A stretch of DNA of 64,000 bases from Pacificibacter marinus (GCF_018860665.1 NZ_JAHKPK010000014.1:109621-173620); one strand, 5' to 3'. Shown: positions 20,152 to 29,453, counted from the stretch's first letter. Made by a program: numbers and translations. The notes: a model not told the origin generated them from the sequence alone.

Positions 20152-20264
20152 TGTTAACCCCTAGGTATAGTGATTTTTCTTATTTTTCACCTCGACTCTT
20201 AGCATGGTGCTAGGGTAAATCACAGGCCTTCCAATAACGACTCGCACAAGATCGGACCGACCAT

Positions 20265-22541
20265 ATGACGCGCTTTGCTGCCCCCATCGCTGAACAAATC
20301 TGGGACATGAAATACCGTTTGAAAGACGCAGATGGGACTGTCGTTGACCAAAGTGTCGAAGACAGCTGGCGTCGCGTGGCGCGCGCTTTGGCCGCCGTTG
20401 AAAAAGATTCCGAGGCGTGGGAAGCAAAGTTTTACGATGCATTAGAAGGCTTTAAATACCTACCAGCGGGCCGCATTTTGGCAGGCGCGGGCACTGGACG
20501 CGCAGTGACTTTGTTCAACTGTTTCGTTATGGGCACCGTGCCAGATTCTATGGGCGGCATTTTCGATATGCTCAAAGAAGCCGCGCTGACCATGCAGCAA
20601 GGCGGCGGCATCGGCTATGATTTCTCGACCATACGTCCAAAAGGCGCAGGCGTCTCTGGTGTGGCGGCGGATGCCTCAGGGCCATTGTCCTTTATGGATG
20701 TGTGGGACGCGATGTGCCGCACGATCATGTCCGCAGGGTCGCGCCGTGGTGCAATGATGGCGACGATGCGTTGTGACCACCCCGATGTGTTGCAATTCAT
20801 TGAAGCCAAACAAGATTCCGCGCGTTTGCGTATGTTCAACCTGTCCGTATTGATCACTGATGACTTCATGGAAGCTGTGAAAGCGGGCGGGTCATGGGAT
20901 TTGAAATTCGACGGCAAAATTTATCACACTGTAGATGCGCAAGATCTTTGGAATAAGATCATGAAAGGCACCTATGAGTATGCCGAACCCGGTGTGATTT
21001 TTATCGACCGTATCAACAAACTCAACAACTTGAACTATGTTGAAACCATCGCCGCGACCAACCCCTGTGGTGAACAACCATTGCCGCCTTACGGTGCGTG
21101 TTTGCTTGGCTCTATCAACTTGGCAACTTTGGTCAAAGACCCGTTTGAGGCGGGTGCCGAGATGGATGAGGACGCCCTGTATGATCTTGTCGGCACAGCT
21201 GTACGGATGATGGACAATGTGGTTGATGCGTCTCGTTTCCCACTTGAGGCGCAGCGCCAAGAAGCCCAAGCCAAGCGTCGCATCGGTCTTGGTGTGACCG
21301 GCCTTGCGGATGCTTTGCTGATGGTCGGGCAGCGTTATGGTTCCGAAGAGGCCGCGGCCACTTGTGAAAAATGGCTCAAAATGATCGCGCGGGCGTCTTA
21401 CATGGGGTCTGCGTTATTGGCCAAAGAAAAGGGCGCTTTCCCACTCTTTGACAAAGACAAATACCTCGCCTCTGGGTCTTTGAAGGATATGGACCAAGAC
21501 GTCAAAGACGCCATCGCAGAACACGGCATTCGCAACGCTTTGCTGACATCTATCGCGCCAACAGGCACGATTTCTTTGTACGCGGGCAACGTGTCATCGG
21601 GCATCGAGCCAGTGTTCGCCTATGCCTATACCCGCAAAGTTTTGCAAAAAGACGGATCACGCACAGAAGAAGAAGTCGTTGATTACGCTGTCAAAATGTA
21701 TCGCGAAAAGTTCGGTGTTGACGCGGAACTGCCTGACCACTTCGTCAACGCACAAACGCTTGCGCCGCTCGATCACGTGCGTATGCAGGCGGCCGCGCAA
21801 AAATGGGTCGACAGTTCGATTTCCAAAACCATCAACTGCCCAGAAGACATTTCATTTGACGATTTCAAAGAGGTCTACATGGCTGCTTGGGATCAAGGCT
21901 GTAAGGGCTGCACAACCTACCGTCCAAACGATGTGACGGGCTCTGTTTTGTCGGTGTCTGAGACATCTGAGAAGACACCAGAAGCGGAAACCGGCGCGGA
22001 AGTTGTGTACTTGGCCGAGCCACTGGAGCGTCCACAACAGCTTGAGGGCAACACCTACAAGCTGAAATGGCCTGACTCTGAGCACGCGATTTACGTGACA
22101 ATCAACGACACTATCCACGGGGGGCATCGCCGTCCGTTCGAGATTTTCATCAACTCGAAAAACATGGAACATTTCGCATGGACCGTGGCTTTGACACGGA
22201 TGATTTCTGCCGTGTTCCGCCGTGGCGGTGATGTGTCTTTTGTGGTGGAAGAACTCAAAGCGGTGTTCGACCCACGCGGTGGCGCTTGGATTCAAGGCAA
22301 ATACATTCCGTCCATCTTGGCGGCCATCGGTGGCGTGATCGAAACACATCTGATCGAGACGGGCTTTATCGCAGGCGAGGGCATGGGACTGAAAGCTGAT
22401 CCTCACGCTGAAGTCGTGGCGATGGATGCCGGTCAAAGCAAACCCAAAGGCAAAGCGTGCTCATCTTGCGGCCAATACACATTGCGCATGGTCGAAGGCT
22501 GCATGACCTGTTCGTCTTGTGGCCATTCTAAATGCGGCTAG
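20265..22541 (+). CDS. nrdJ: adenosylcobalamin-dependent ribonucleotide reductase (class II)
   Basis: The 758-residue enzyme reduces ribonucleotides to deoxyribonucleotides using a cobalamin-generated thiyl radical, so it works with or without oxygen. Active-site NPCGEQPLPPYG lies near residue 265, with GVTGLADALL near 343. The C-terminal 25 residues form a zinc-ribbon-like tail with two CxxC pairs (ACSSCGQ and CSSCGHSKCG) that re-reduces the active site. Its last codons lie 22 bp from a 39-kb Tn7-like insertion, so the 3' end is the probable attachment site. I see no cobalamin riboswitch in the 113 bp upstream. Confidence 0.95.
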   Translation: MTRFAAPIAEQIWDMKYRLKDADGTVVDQSVEDSWRRVARALAAVEKDSEAWEAKFYDALEGFKYLPAGRILAGAGTGRAVTLFNCFVMGTVPDSMGGIFDMLKEAALTMQQGGGIGYDFSTIRPKGAGVSGVAADASGPLSFMDVWDAMCRTIMSAGSRRGAMMATMRCDHPDVLQFIEAKQDSARLRMFNLSVLITDDFMEAVKAGGSWDLKFDGKIYHTVDAQDLWNKIMKGTYEYAEPGVIFIDRINKLNNLNYVETIAATNPCGEQPLPPYGACLLGSINLATLVKDPFEAGAEMDEDALYDLVGTAVRMMDNVVDASRFPLEAQRQEAQAKRRIGLGVTGLADALLMVGQRYGSEEAAATCEKWLKMIARASYMGSALLAKEKGAFPLFDKDKYLASGSLKDMDQDVKDAIAEHGIRNALLTSIAPTGTISLYAGNVSSGIEPVFAYAYTRKVLQKDGSRTEEEVVDYAVKMYREKFGVDAELPDHFVNAQTLAPLDHVRMQAAAQKWVDSSISKTINCPEDISFDDFKEVYMAAWDQGCKGCTTYRPNDVTGSVLSVSETSEKTPEAETGAEVVYLAEPLERPQQLEGNTYKLKWPDSEHAIYVTINDTIHGGHRRPFEIFINSKNMEHFAWTVALTRMISAVFRRGGDVSFVVEELKAVFDPRGGAWIQGKYIPSILAAIGGVIETHLIETGFIAGEGMGLKADPHAEVVAMDAGQSKPKGKACSSCGQYTLRMVEGCMTCSSCGHSKCG

Positions 22542-22558
22542 AGGTGGCTGGGCCCGAT

Positions 22559-22563
22559 GTTGT
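22559..22563. repeat. left target-site duplication of the Tn7-like element
   Basis: GTTGT directly precedes the left terminal inverted repeat and is repeated exactly after the right one (61924-61928). A 5-bp duplication is what Tn7-family DDE transposition produces. Confidence 0.93.
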
Positions 22564-22586
22564 TGACGTCCGACATCTAAATTGCG
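22564..22586 (+). repeat. left terminal inverted repeat of Tn7-like element
   Basis: Twenty-three bases starting TGACGTCCGACA and ending TTGCG, the exact reverse complement of 61901-61923. It should be the outermost TnsB site at the left end. Unlike the right end, I cannot find further clear copies inside the left end. Confidence 0.93.
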
Positions 22587-22611
22587 CTTTTGCGACAAAA
22601 AGCGCATTTTT
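22583..22611 (+). terminator. terminator-like hairpin built into the left transposon end
   Basis: A 9-bp perfect stem TGCGCTTTT (22583-22591) and AAAAGCGCA (22598-22606) with a 6-nt loop is followed by TTTTT. Its 5' bases belong to the terminal inverted repeat. It lies 41 bp after the nrdJ stop and could end nrdJ transcription, replacing the native terminator displaced by the insertion. Confidence 0.65.
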
Positions 22612-22656
22612 AGAATGGCTTTAGGAACAGGCTGAAAACCCGATCCTCAATGAACA

Positions 22657-22692
22657 AAGGGCGGTGCAAATGCATCGCCCTTCTTGTTTTTT
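22657..22692 (+). terminator. second hairpin with T-tract near left transposon end
   Basis: AAGGGCG (22657-22663) pairs with CGCCCTT (22676-22682), extended by GTGCA/TGCAT inside, and is followed by CTTGTTTTTT. In the forward direction it would stop read-through from nrdJ. In reverse it lies just past the tniQ stop and may serve that gene too. Confidence 0.65.
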
Positions 22693-22715
22693 ACGGATTT
22701 TGGGGAGGCTCACTC

Positions 22716-24545
22716 TCAGAGGTCCATCACGTCCTCCTTCAGGTAGACGTAACCGTAATCGACTCCATCCGGTGAAAACGGAGAAATGTTGGCCTGCCGT
22801 AACTGGGCAGAAAGCCTTTGCCACGTCGTTCCTTTAGCCTTCGACAAGGTCCGCAATGTCACGAACTTCGCGTGAAACGCCCTTGCATCGTCGTCTGTGA
22901 TGTAGCGTTGACGTGCTTTCGTTTTTGGGTTCCGGATCTGTGTTGCCGGTACGTGGCCATTTTTTACAAGCCGGTTCAGGAATACTGGCTGACCCAGACC
23001 GATTGCTTTGGAAAAGAGATGCAGCGACATCGCCGCCGGTTCTTCGGAGCCAAGAGCTTGGGCGACCTCTTCGTGGTAGACATGAACCGATCGGTATCCT
23101 TCAAATTGGACATTTCGTCCTACGCGCTGGATGCGGCCATCGGAGAGCGCTCGAATAATGTCTCCTGGTCCGCACTTCAGCCGATTGGCGGACTTCGAGA
23201 TATGCTCCCAACCGTGTTGCGCTTGATAAAGCGTCTCGGCACCATCCAAGATACTTTCTAGGAATTTTTGACCTTCTCGAGGATCCCAGACGTGTTTCGT
23301 GTTGGCGCCCGACAAACTTGGGGTCAGGACACCGTCTTTCACGAGCAAATCGAATTGAGAACGGGACATACCATGAGCTGTAGCAAAACCCTTTGCGGTC
23401 ATGAATTGTGTGAGGGGCGCCAGTATCTGCTCGGCGTGCCGGGCATCAAAGACAGCCCATGCATCTGGCATGGTGGGATCAATCAGGTCTTGGGCTTCGA
23501 GCATTTTGCGTAGTCTACGACTGTCGACACCAGTTGCTGCAGAGGCTGTCGCTACTGAATGCAAGCACCTCTCCGTCACCGGCTCGCCCATTAGTTCGTC
23601 GCCGGGACCCAAAGGCCATGTTTGCTTCAAATGTGTAGCTAAAAGGGACCGGAACTTCGCATAATCCGGTTCATCAACATAGTCGTGGCTCAACCTGTCA
23701 TAAAGAATTGGGAAGACCGCCTTGGGACCAAGCCTTGGCTCTGCCGTTCGGTTTAGCTTTAGAAAGGCGTCGAGAATTGCCTGCTCACCACGAGAGACAA
23801 CTTCAAACCCCATTTGATAACATGCCCAGTCAGATTCATGGGCTACTTGCTGCGGGGAGATTCCCTCGAGACGTAATAACGCATACCCCAAAAGGCGGCA
23901 GAAGTTGCTGGCGGCATGGAGTGGGAACTGGTTGATCCAAAGGGCTTCAGGTTTTGCGCCACTAAGCCTGCCCTCGAACCAAACGTCAAAATCGGTAGGG
24001 TCTCGGTGTTCGCTGTCCGGTCGCCCCTTCTGAACTTCTACGGCAATATCCAGAAAGCGCGCAGATGTGTCGTAGCGAAGGGTAGGCTTTGGCTCAACCC
24101 AAAGGGTGACAAGTGCCTGATTGTGTTTCTGGCAAAGTGATACGTGCGGGATAAGCCAGTTAGCTCGGTAGGTCATCGCCCGGTGAGCAGGTAGCTGAGA
24201 TTGTTCGATGTCTTCTTTTAGGCACGCGATGCACCCACGCACATGGGAGGTCAGCAGATATCGACTTGGAAAAAGATGCCCAGCAAGGTTCCTTCGCGAC
24301 GTCGATGCCGCCGTCTTACGAGGTTGCCATACTTCAAGCTGGTCTCTCGTTGTACCGGTCACCTCTGCAAGAGCATCAAGGGCCTCCGATGCGCCTTCCA
24401 AAACCTTTGGAAAAAGCGCCCCTATATCCTTCCCGAAATCGACAGCACTGGATCCACCGATAGCAGCCACCCGGGATAGGAAAGCAAAAGCAGGTTCTCT
24501 CGGAGCGGGATTGAGGTGAAGAGGTGAACTTGTGTGGCTGGGCAT
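22716..24545 (-). CDS. tniQ: TniQ/TnsD-like target-selection protein of the transposon
   Basis: A 609-residue TniQ family protein. The N-terminal domain starts with the family signature (HLNPAPREPAFAFLSRVA at 10-27) and carries a zinc-binding set C105-x2-C108 and C138-x2-H141 with the typical W-L-I-P-H between. The long C-terminal half (about 280-609) has several helix-turn-helix-like segments, as in TnsD-type proteins that bind an attachment site, and is much longer than minimal TniQ. It stands alone, facing the left end, 33 kb from tnsABC. I infer it recognises the nrdJ 3' end and recruits TnsC. Confidence 0.88.
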   Translation of the reverse strand: MPSHTSSPLHLNPAPREPAFAFLSRVAAIGGSSAVDFGKDIGALFPKVLEGASEALDALAEVTGTTRDQLEVWQPRKTAASTSRRNLAGHLFPSRYLLTSHVRGCIACLKEDIEQSQLPAHRAMTYRANWLIPHVSLCQKHNQALVTLWVEPKPTLRYDTSARFLDIAVEVQKGRPDSEHRDPTDFDVWFEGRLSGAKPEALWINQFPLHAASNFCRLLGYALLRLEGISPQQVAHESDWACYQMGFEVVSRGEQAILDAFLKLNRTAEPRLGPKAVFPILYDRLSHDYVDEPDYAKFRSLLATHLKQTWPLGPGDELMGEPVTERCLHSVATASAATGVDSRRLRKMLEAQDLIDPTMPDAWAVFDARHAEQILAPLTQFMTAKGFATAHGMSRSQFDLLVKDGVLTPSLSGANTKHVWDPREGQKFLESILDGAETLYQAQHGWEHISKSANRLKCGPGDIIRALSDGRIQRVGRNVQFEGYRSVHVYHEEVAQALGSEEPAAMSLHLFSKAIGLGQPVFLNRLVKNGHVPATQIRNPKTKARQRYITDDDARAFHAKFVTLRTLSKAKGTTWQRLSAQLRQANISPFSPDGVDYGYVYLKEDVMDL

Positions 24546-25342
24546 TGCGTCAATATTAGCCTTTTTGTTTAAGAACGCGATTTGATGCTCGCAGTTCCAA
24601 CTGAACTATGTGTCTGATTTTGCCCTGAAGTGATCCAACTTCTCCGGGCAACTTGGCTGCGATTTGCTGATACTCACATCGTTTATCCAGCCGGAGCCAG
24701 TCTACACCCTTGTCTGCATCGGTCTATATTGAACAGCGGGCACCTCTGTTGTCCAATGTTTTCCACCGCTTCGAGCTGGCTTGGTAGCCTGGAGCTCACG
24801 GCAAACGTCTTTATGCGATGCTTGGAATCGTAGACAGCGTCCGTTTCGTCCTCTTGTAGCGTTTTCGCAATCTGCAGTCTGGCGTCCGCGCCTCGGATAT
24901 CTCCAGACTCAAAACTCTTGGGGCACGTGTTCAAGCGGAGTAGTTGCTCCGGGCGTCGTGTGTTGCAGTCATTGCGCAATGTTGGTTATTCATTAGCTTT
25001 GAGAATCACCCTTGCTAGAAGCACTCCAAGTCTTGTTTTCGCACACACGCTTGGCGCGGCATCTCGAGCGGCAAATTCACGAATATAGTCATAATACGTC
25101 TATCTGGCCGCAAAAACGGGTATCAGATCAGTGCATTGCCTGCGAAGCTTCACCGGGCTGATTTGAAATATATTCCTTTTTTCGCAATAACTTAGCGCCC
25201 GGAATGTCTATTTTTGGGGTTTTGCAGGCCGAACTGGCGCGGTATGTTCTCCCTATGTTCCGACGCTCAGCGGCCACCATAATAACCATAACCAAAACGC
25301 ACGCGGATTACGCGAACGATGCCGTGTGCCTCGGAGAACGAT
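24546..25342. other. intergenic region, possible gene debris
   Basis: About 800 bp between tniQ and the AAA protease gene. On the reverse strand at 24683-24979 a short open frame contains SGDIRGADARLQIAKTL, loosely like the N-terminal part of phage-type integrases, but it is too degenerate to assign. The promoters of both flanking divergent genes must lie here; I see no convincing consensus boxes. Confidence 0.35.
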
Positions 25343-27442
25343 ATGCAAACGCAAACACGACATGAAACAGATTGGCGCCAAGCCGTATATGATGCCCTGG
25401 CTCGATATTGCGCCATAGCAAATACGCCTGAAGAAACCACAACCACCGAGAGTTCGTCGGCGAGCGGTGCCGCTCAAGCTGAATTCAGCGATGCCGATTT
25501 CCGTGCGTTTGCAGAAGAGGAACTGCCTCTAACACAGGTCGCGGCTCTTTGCCTTGTCGCAAAAGCATGCGCGCAGAACGGCAATATAGAGAGAATCTGG
25601 CAGCAAGGAGCCACGGTGATACTGCACACAGCAATAGAAAGCAGCCGGATCTCTTGGGCTTTGAAGCGTCTTCTACCGGACCGTTTTGAGTTCGGTTGGG
25701 ATTATAGAAGCGAGGCGCAACCAATGTTTCGGATGGTCCGTACTGCAAGCGTGGATCCGCGCGGTCCAACTTACGATTACAGTATCGTAGACGCATTGAC
25801 GCGTAATGACGACCCAATGATCTTTCTTGCACCGTCGCTTGACGATCTACATCCTGCCGTCGCAATGTTTGATGCCAATCTTTTGTGCATTGACGGGATC
25901 GACCGCGATGTTCTGCCGGTCCTGTTTGCGCTGCGGTATCCTGCGCTTACGGATGAACAGATCAATCTCCTGGTAACTCAGGTGCCAGACCTAAGGGGGG
26001 TGTCACTGGCGGACCTAGATTGTGTGATCCTGGTATTTCGAAATAACGACCACCGCGCCATCCCGACTATGATCGCCCGGTTCCTGAAGGAAAGTGTGGA
26101 CGCTGAGGGCTCAGCCAAATCTCAGTCTTGGCAGCCCCGTTCCATTGTGCCCTTGGCGGATCTCGTCGGGCTTGGGGCGGCAAAGTTGGCTGCGCAAGAC
26201 GCTGTTACGTCTCTGCGTGATTGGAAGGCGGGCACACTGCCGTGGAGTGCTGTGCCGCGTGGCTTGCTGCTGTCTGGTCCCGCTGGGACCGGAAAGACTG
26301 AGCTGGCGAGATCTTTGGCAGGTGAGGCCGGAATTCAACTTGTTACCGCCAGCTATAGCCACTGGCAAAAGGCAGGGAGTTTGAGCCACTTTCTTGCCGC
26401 GATGGACCGCAGTTTCAAAGACGCGATGCGGCAGGCCCCGACCGTCCTCTTCATAGATGAAATCGACGCGTTCTATACGCGAACCGACTTCCGTGGTGAC
26501 GGCCGCAATGACTCCTACGATGTCAAAGCCATCGCCGGTTTGCTCGAGAAGCTCGACGGCATCTCCGATCGTGAAGGTGTTATCGTTGTCGGAGCTTGCA
26601 ACCACTTGAAATTCGTTGATCCGGCGATCCGTCGGGCGGGTCGTTTCGATGTTGTTGCCGAGATTGGCTTGCCCACACTTGAGGAGCTGGGGGTCATTCT
26701 TGGGCAGCATCTTGGTGAGCGTTCGTTGGGGATTGATCTGACTGTGTGTGCCGCGACAGCCCTTGGGCGCACGGGTGCCGACTGTGCCGCCGCAGTTCGC
26801 ACAGCTGGCGCAACGGCGCGGCGAGAGAGCCGAGCGCTAACAACCGATGATGTCATTGCCGCTCTTGAAGGAGACGCGCCCAAACTTTCGGATGAAGAAT
26901 GGTTCCGGCTCGCCGTACATGAATGTGGGCATGCACTTGTCGCGACTGCGCTGAATGTAGGGGCAGTAGAGTATGCTCGTATTGGCAGTTCAGGTGGTGA
27001 ATGTAAGATTATCAACACGGGCGTGCTGCAGACTGAGAATGACCTTCACATCTCTCGTTGCGTTGCATTGGCTGGCCGCGAAGCTGAGCGCTTGGTTTTT
27101 GGGTCAATTATTGCGGGGTCTGGAGGAGAGGTCGACAGTGACATTGCAAAGGCGACACGTACAGCTTCTGACCAGATATGTTCATTTGGAATGGGAAGTC
27201 TCGGGCCGATTTGGCTTGCGTCTGCTGGCTCTCAAACATCTGTGCGCGAAGCAGTTTCCAGTCATTTGCCCGAGGTGGCTGAGTTGCTTCACGCGGCAGA
27301 GCTAGATGCCCGAAATGTCCTCATTGCACATCGGGATTTGTTGGTTGAGATGGCTATGCGACTGTCCGAAAAGAAAGTACTCCATGGGGATACTCTTGAA
27401 GGTTATCTCTCTCAGATTGCTTCGAGCGATGGAGTTGTCTGA
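25343..27442 (+). CDS. soluble FtsH-like AAA+ zinc metalloprotease (M41)
   Basis: A 699-residue protein that combines an AAA+ ATPase and an M41 peptidase in the order of FtsH. Walker A SGPAGTGKTE is near residue 310, Walker B LFIDEIDAF near 368, the zinc motif HECGH at about 526-530, and a third-ligand candidate aspartate in GEVDSDIAKAT near 599. Unlike FtsH there is no N-terminal transmembrane segment; the first 250 residues are an unknown domain. The start is ATG 25343 with GGAG 6 nt upstream rather than 25319. It should unfold and degrade cytoplasmic proteins; its target is unknown. It is the first cargo gene next to tniQ. Confidence 0.82.
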   Translation: MQTQTRHETDWRQAVYDALARYCAIANTPEETTTTESSSASGAAQAEFSDADFRAFAEEELPLTQVAALCLVAKACAQNGNIERIWQQGATVILHTAIESSRISWALKRLLPDRFEFGWDYRSEAQPMFRMVRTASVDPRGPTYDYSIVDALTRNDDPMIFLAPSLDDLHPAVAMFDANLLCIDGIDRDVLPVLFALRYPALTDEQINLLVTQVPDLRGVSLADLDCVILVFRNNDHRAIPTMIARFLKESVDAEGSAKSQSWQPRSIVPLADLVGLGAAKLAAQDAVTSLRDWKAGTLPWSAVPRGLLLSGPAGTGKTELARSLAGEAGIQLVTASYSHWQKAGSLSHFLAAMDRSFKDAMRQAPTVLFIDEIDAFYTRTDFRGDGRNDSYDVKAIAGLLEKLDGISDREGVIVVGACNHLKFVDPAIRRAGRFDVVAEIGLPTLEELGVILGQHLGERSLGIDLTVCAATALGRTGADCAAAVRTAGATARRESRALTTDDVIAALEGDAPKLSDEEWFRLAVHECGHALVATALNVGAVEYARIGSSGGECKIINTGVLQTENDLHISRCVALAGREAERLVFGSIIAGSGGEVDSDIAKATRTASDQICSFGMGSLGPIWLASAGSQTSVREAVSSHLPEVAELLHAAELDARNVLIAHRDLLVEMAMRLSEKKVLHGDTLEGYLSQIASSDGVV

Positions 27443-27447
27443 TCGCG

Positions 27448-27726
27448 GGGATCTTCTCGGTTTGGATCGATGTGCGGACCTGCACTATTATGACCAGCAC
27501 GGCAACGGATGCCATGGCCAGGATCCACAATCGGATGCAAGTTATCCTCAACTCTGCTGAGCGCGAGGCATGGATCAGAGGATCTTGATATCTGCATAGC
27601 GGCAGCGCTTAAGAGTTGGCCCGTCGTACGCATTGGGCTGGTAGGCGAAGGAGCAAGCTGCATTGAGCGCGCCGAATATCGGTACGCTTATGTTCTCAGT
27701 TAACGAAATGAGTCGCTTCCAATTTC
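27448..27726 (+). pseudogene. decayed 3' fragment of an SRAP (YedK/HMCES) gene
   Basis: This stretch aligns by eye with the last third of the intact SRAP gene at 29085-29319 and with about 30 bp of its 3' flank (…AACGAAATG…). It keeps recognisable ATGCGGACCTGCA-like, GGATCCACAATCG-like and GAGGCATGG-like blocks but has indels and no continuous frame. It abuts the stop of the FtsH-like gene, so a second SRAP copy was probably truncated when the region recombined. Confidence 0.75.
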
Positions 27727-27740
27727 ATTGGGTTGCCTAT

Positions 27741-27805
27741 GGCCCAAACCTGCCATTGGTCGTTCCTATCGTCGCTGCATTGCAGCTTCCCCGAAGCAGA
27801 CATTG
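27741..27805. repeat. dispersed intergenic repeat, copy 1
   Basis: Begins GGCCCAAACCTGCC and ends with GCTGCATTGCAGCTTCCCCG then AAGCAGACATTGA. The same blocks recur at 43841, 44338, 48366 and 51648 in this window, always between genes of the transposon cargo. Confidence 0.7.
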
Positions 27806-28080
27806 ACCCGTTAGCGCAGCATCTTGACGTGCGGGACGGCGGCATCGCGGGACGAAGCTGCCTTTGAGAGTTTTCTCATCAATGACCGCATCCAGCCCAA
27901 AGCGGCTGTGGCGCTTCAGGGATGAATTGACAAAGCCGACATTCATGGCAATGTGTCCCAGCGACGAGAGTGCGGACAAAGCAGGCCTTAGAAAATTGTT
28001 TTTCAATGTCTGCTTTACACATTCCCTTCGTAACGAAGAATGCTTTATCTTATTGAAAACGATCCGAGGAATTTGACCGC

Positions 28081-28332
28081 ATGGATACAATGGCTTGCGC
28101 AGAGGCGACCTCGACCTATCCTGTGGTTCTTTTCTCGATTGGGATGGTAGCAATGGCCTTCCTAGTAAGGTCAAATGAGAACCTGACTGTCATGCAGACG
28201 GTGTCTGCGATGATCGGTATTCGTCGAACGCAAAGAAATCTTCTCATCAACGCCTTACACGCAGCGACATTGATCATCCCACTGGCTCTCTGGGTGCTTC
28301 TAATTCAGGGTTGCAATGTACCGCCATCTTAA
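28081..28332 (+). CDS. small predicted membrane protein
   Basis: An 83-residue open frame with two hydrophobic segments (about 14-30 and 58-77) separated by a basic stretch RRTQRN. GAGGAA lies about 11 nt before the ATG. I do not recognise a family. The hydrophobic pattern and ribosome site make it a plausible gene, but its surroundings are rich in pseudogene and repeat debris, so it could be chance. Confidence 0.4.
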   Translation: MDTMACAEATSTYPVVLFSIGMVAMAFLVRSNENLTVMQTVSAMIGIRRTQRNLLINALHAATLIIPLALWVLLIQGCNVPPS

Positions 28333-28440
28333 AAGCAGACACTCATGTTACCCGCAGCGATATATACATCGGGCTCACACCTGCCGTTAGCTGCATCTTT
28401 GCCGAATGGCGGCTTTGGCGCAACGGCGAAAGTTTGCAAA

Positions 28441-28468
28441 GGTCACAATCTGCGCATAGCTGACCTTG
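28441..28468. repeat. dispersed repeat, CTGCGCATAGCTGACC type
   Basis: Shares 26 of 28 bases with 53481-53508 (GGTCAC, two variable bases, then TCTGCGCATAGCTGACCTTG). It lies in the 363-bp gap before the SRAP gene, in which I see no other gene. Confidence 0.65.
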
Positions 28469-28695
28469 ATGGCTGGCGCAGCATTGTTGGTTAGGCTTTC
28501 GCGGTCTGGAATAACCGCTTTCACCGATCTGCAAAAAGAGGTGTGTAGGTGCAGCTAAGGTCCGGTTTCCGCCCAAGAGTCCCCGTAACTCAGACCCTTA
28601 TGCAATTTAAAGCCAAGCCAAGAGAAGAAAAGTTTGCTTTGGGTTGCCCTCGATGCGATCCTGCGCTGATAGCATAATTCTCCAAGGGGCTTAAA

Positions 28696-29319
28696 ATGTG
28701 TGGACGTTTCGTTGATCCCAACCTGCGAAATACGGAGATTGATATGTCGCAGATTAAGATCGATCCGATCCAGAGGCGCTTCAACGTTAAGCCAACCAAC
28801 CCCATTCTGATATTCGCCGATCAGCCGTTGGAAGGTGTCGCAGCGCGTTGGGGGCTTATCCCGTCCTGGTTCAAAGGAAATGATCCCAAGGAATGGAAAG
28901 CGACCACATTCAATGCTCGGATCGAAGAGGCGCGTGAAAAGCCAACCTTCCGCGCTGCCTGGCGATATGGACGGTGTTTGATCCCCGCTGGAGGGTTCTA
29001 TGAATGGACAGGCCCCAAGGGAAATCGTAGGCCCAACTTCTTTGCACCGGCGGGCAACGATGCCAATTTCTATTTTGCTGGGCTGTTCTCGATTTGGAAT
29101 GATATGCGGACCTGCACCATCATGACCCGTGCGGCAACGGATGCGATGGTAGGGATCCACAATCGTATGCCTGTGATCTTGAACTCGGAAGAGCGTGAGG
29201 CATGGCTAGAGGGTTCTGCGGACCTCAATATCGGGATCAGGGCAGCACTAAAGACATGGCCCGTCGAGCGGTTTGGATTGATGGATGAAGGGGTCAGTCT
29301 CATCGAAGCCGCTGAATAG
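28696..29319 (+). CDS. SOS response-associated peptidase (SRAP) family protein
   Basis: A 207-residue YedK/HMCES-like protein. The family forms a thiazolidine crosslink between its N-terminal cysteine and abasic sites in single-stranded DNA, shielding them. All key residues are present: C2 (MCGRF), N73 (FNARIE), E103 (GFYEW) and H155 (GIHNRMP). AAGGGG lies 8 nt before the ATG. A decayed partial copy sits 1.2 kb upstream. In a mobile element it may protect transposition or repair intermediates, which is inference. Confidence 0.92.
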   Translation: MCGRFVDPNLRNTEIDMSQIKIDPIQRRFNVKPTNPILIFADQPLEGVAARWGLIPSWFKGNDPKEWKATTFNARIEEAREKPTFRAAWRYGRCLIPAGGFYEWTGPKGNRRPNFFAPAGNDANFYFAGLFSIWNDMRTCTIMTRAATDAMVGIHNRMPVILNSEEREAWLEGSADLNIGIRAALKTWPVERFGLMDEGVSLIEAAE

Positions 29320-29453
29320 CCATGCCCAAATTTTACCTGTCAACGAAATGGGCGGACCAAGTTTTAATTTGAGGCGCTCATATTATGGGAAAACTGCCAT
29401 TCATATGTCGCAGTCTGGACCCGTCACGCTTTAGTGCCACCCCAAGTGCTCGT

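Noticed and set aside
20152..20264. Cobalamin riboswitch or NrdR boxes before nrdJ
   Set aside because: The 113-bp gap is too short for a full cobalamin riboswitch and shows no NrdR-type box pair.
22561..22586. Alternative transposon end beginning TGT at 22561
   Set aside because: The right end has no matching ACA, whereas starting at 22564 gives a perfect 23-bp inverted repeat and a perfect 5-bp target duplication.
22589..22612. Second TnsB site inside the left end (GCGACAAAAAGCGC)
   Set aside because: Matches the site consensus only with a gap; better explained as the hairpin's right arm.
27737..28174. 145-residue reverse open frame
   Set aside because: It covers a dispersed repeat and has no recognisable domain.
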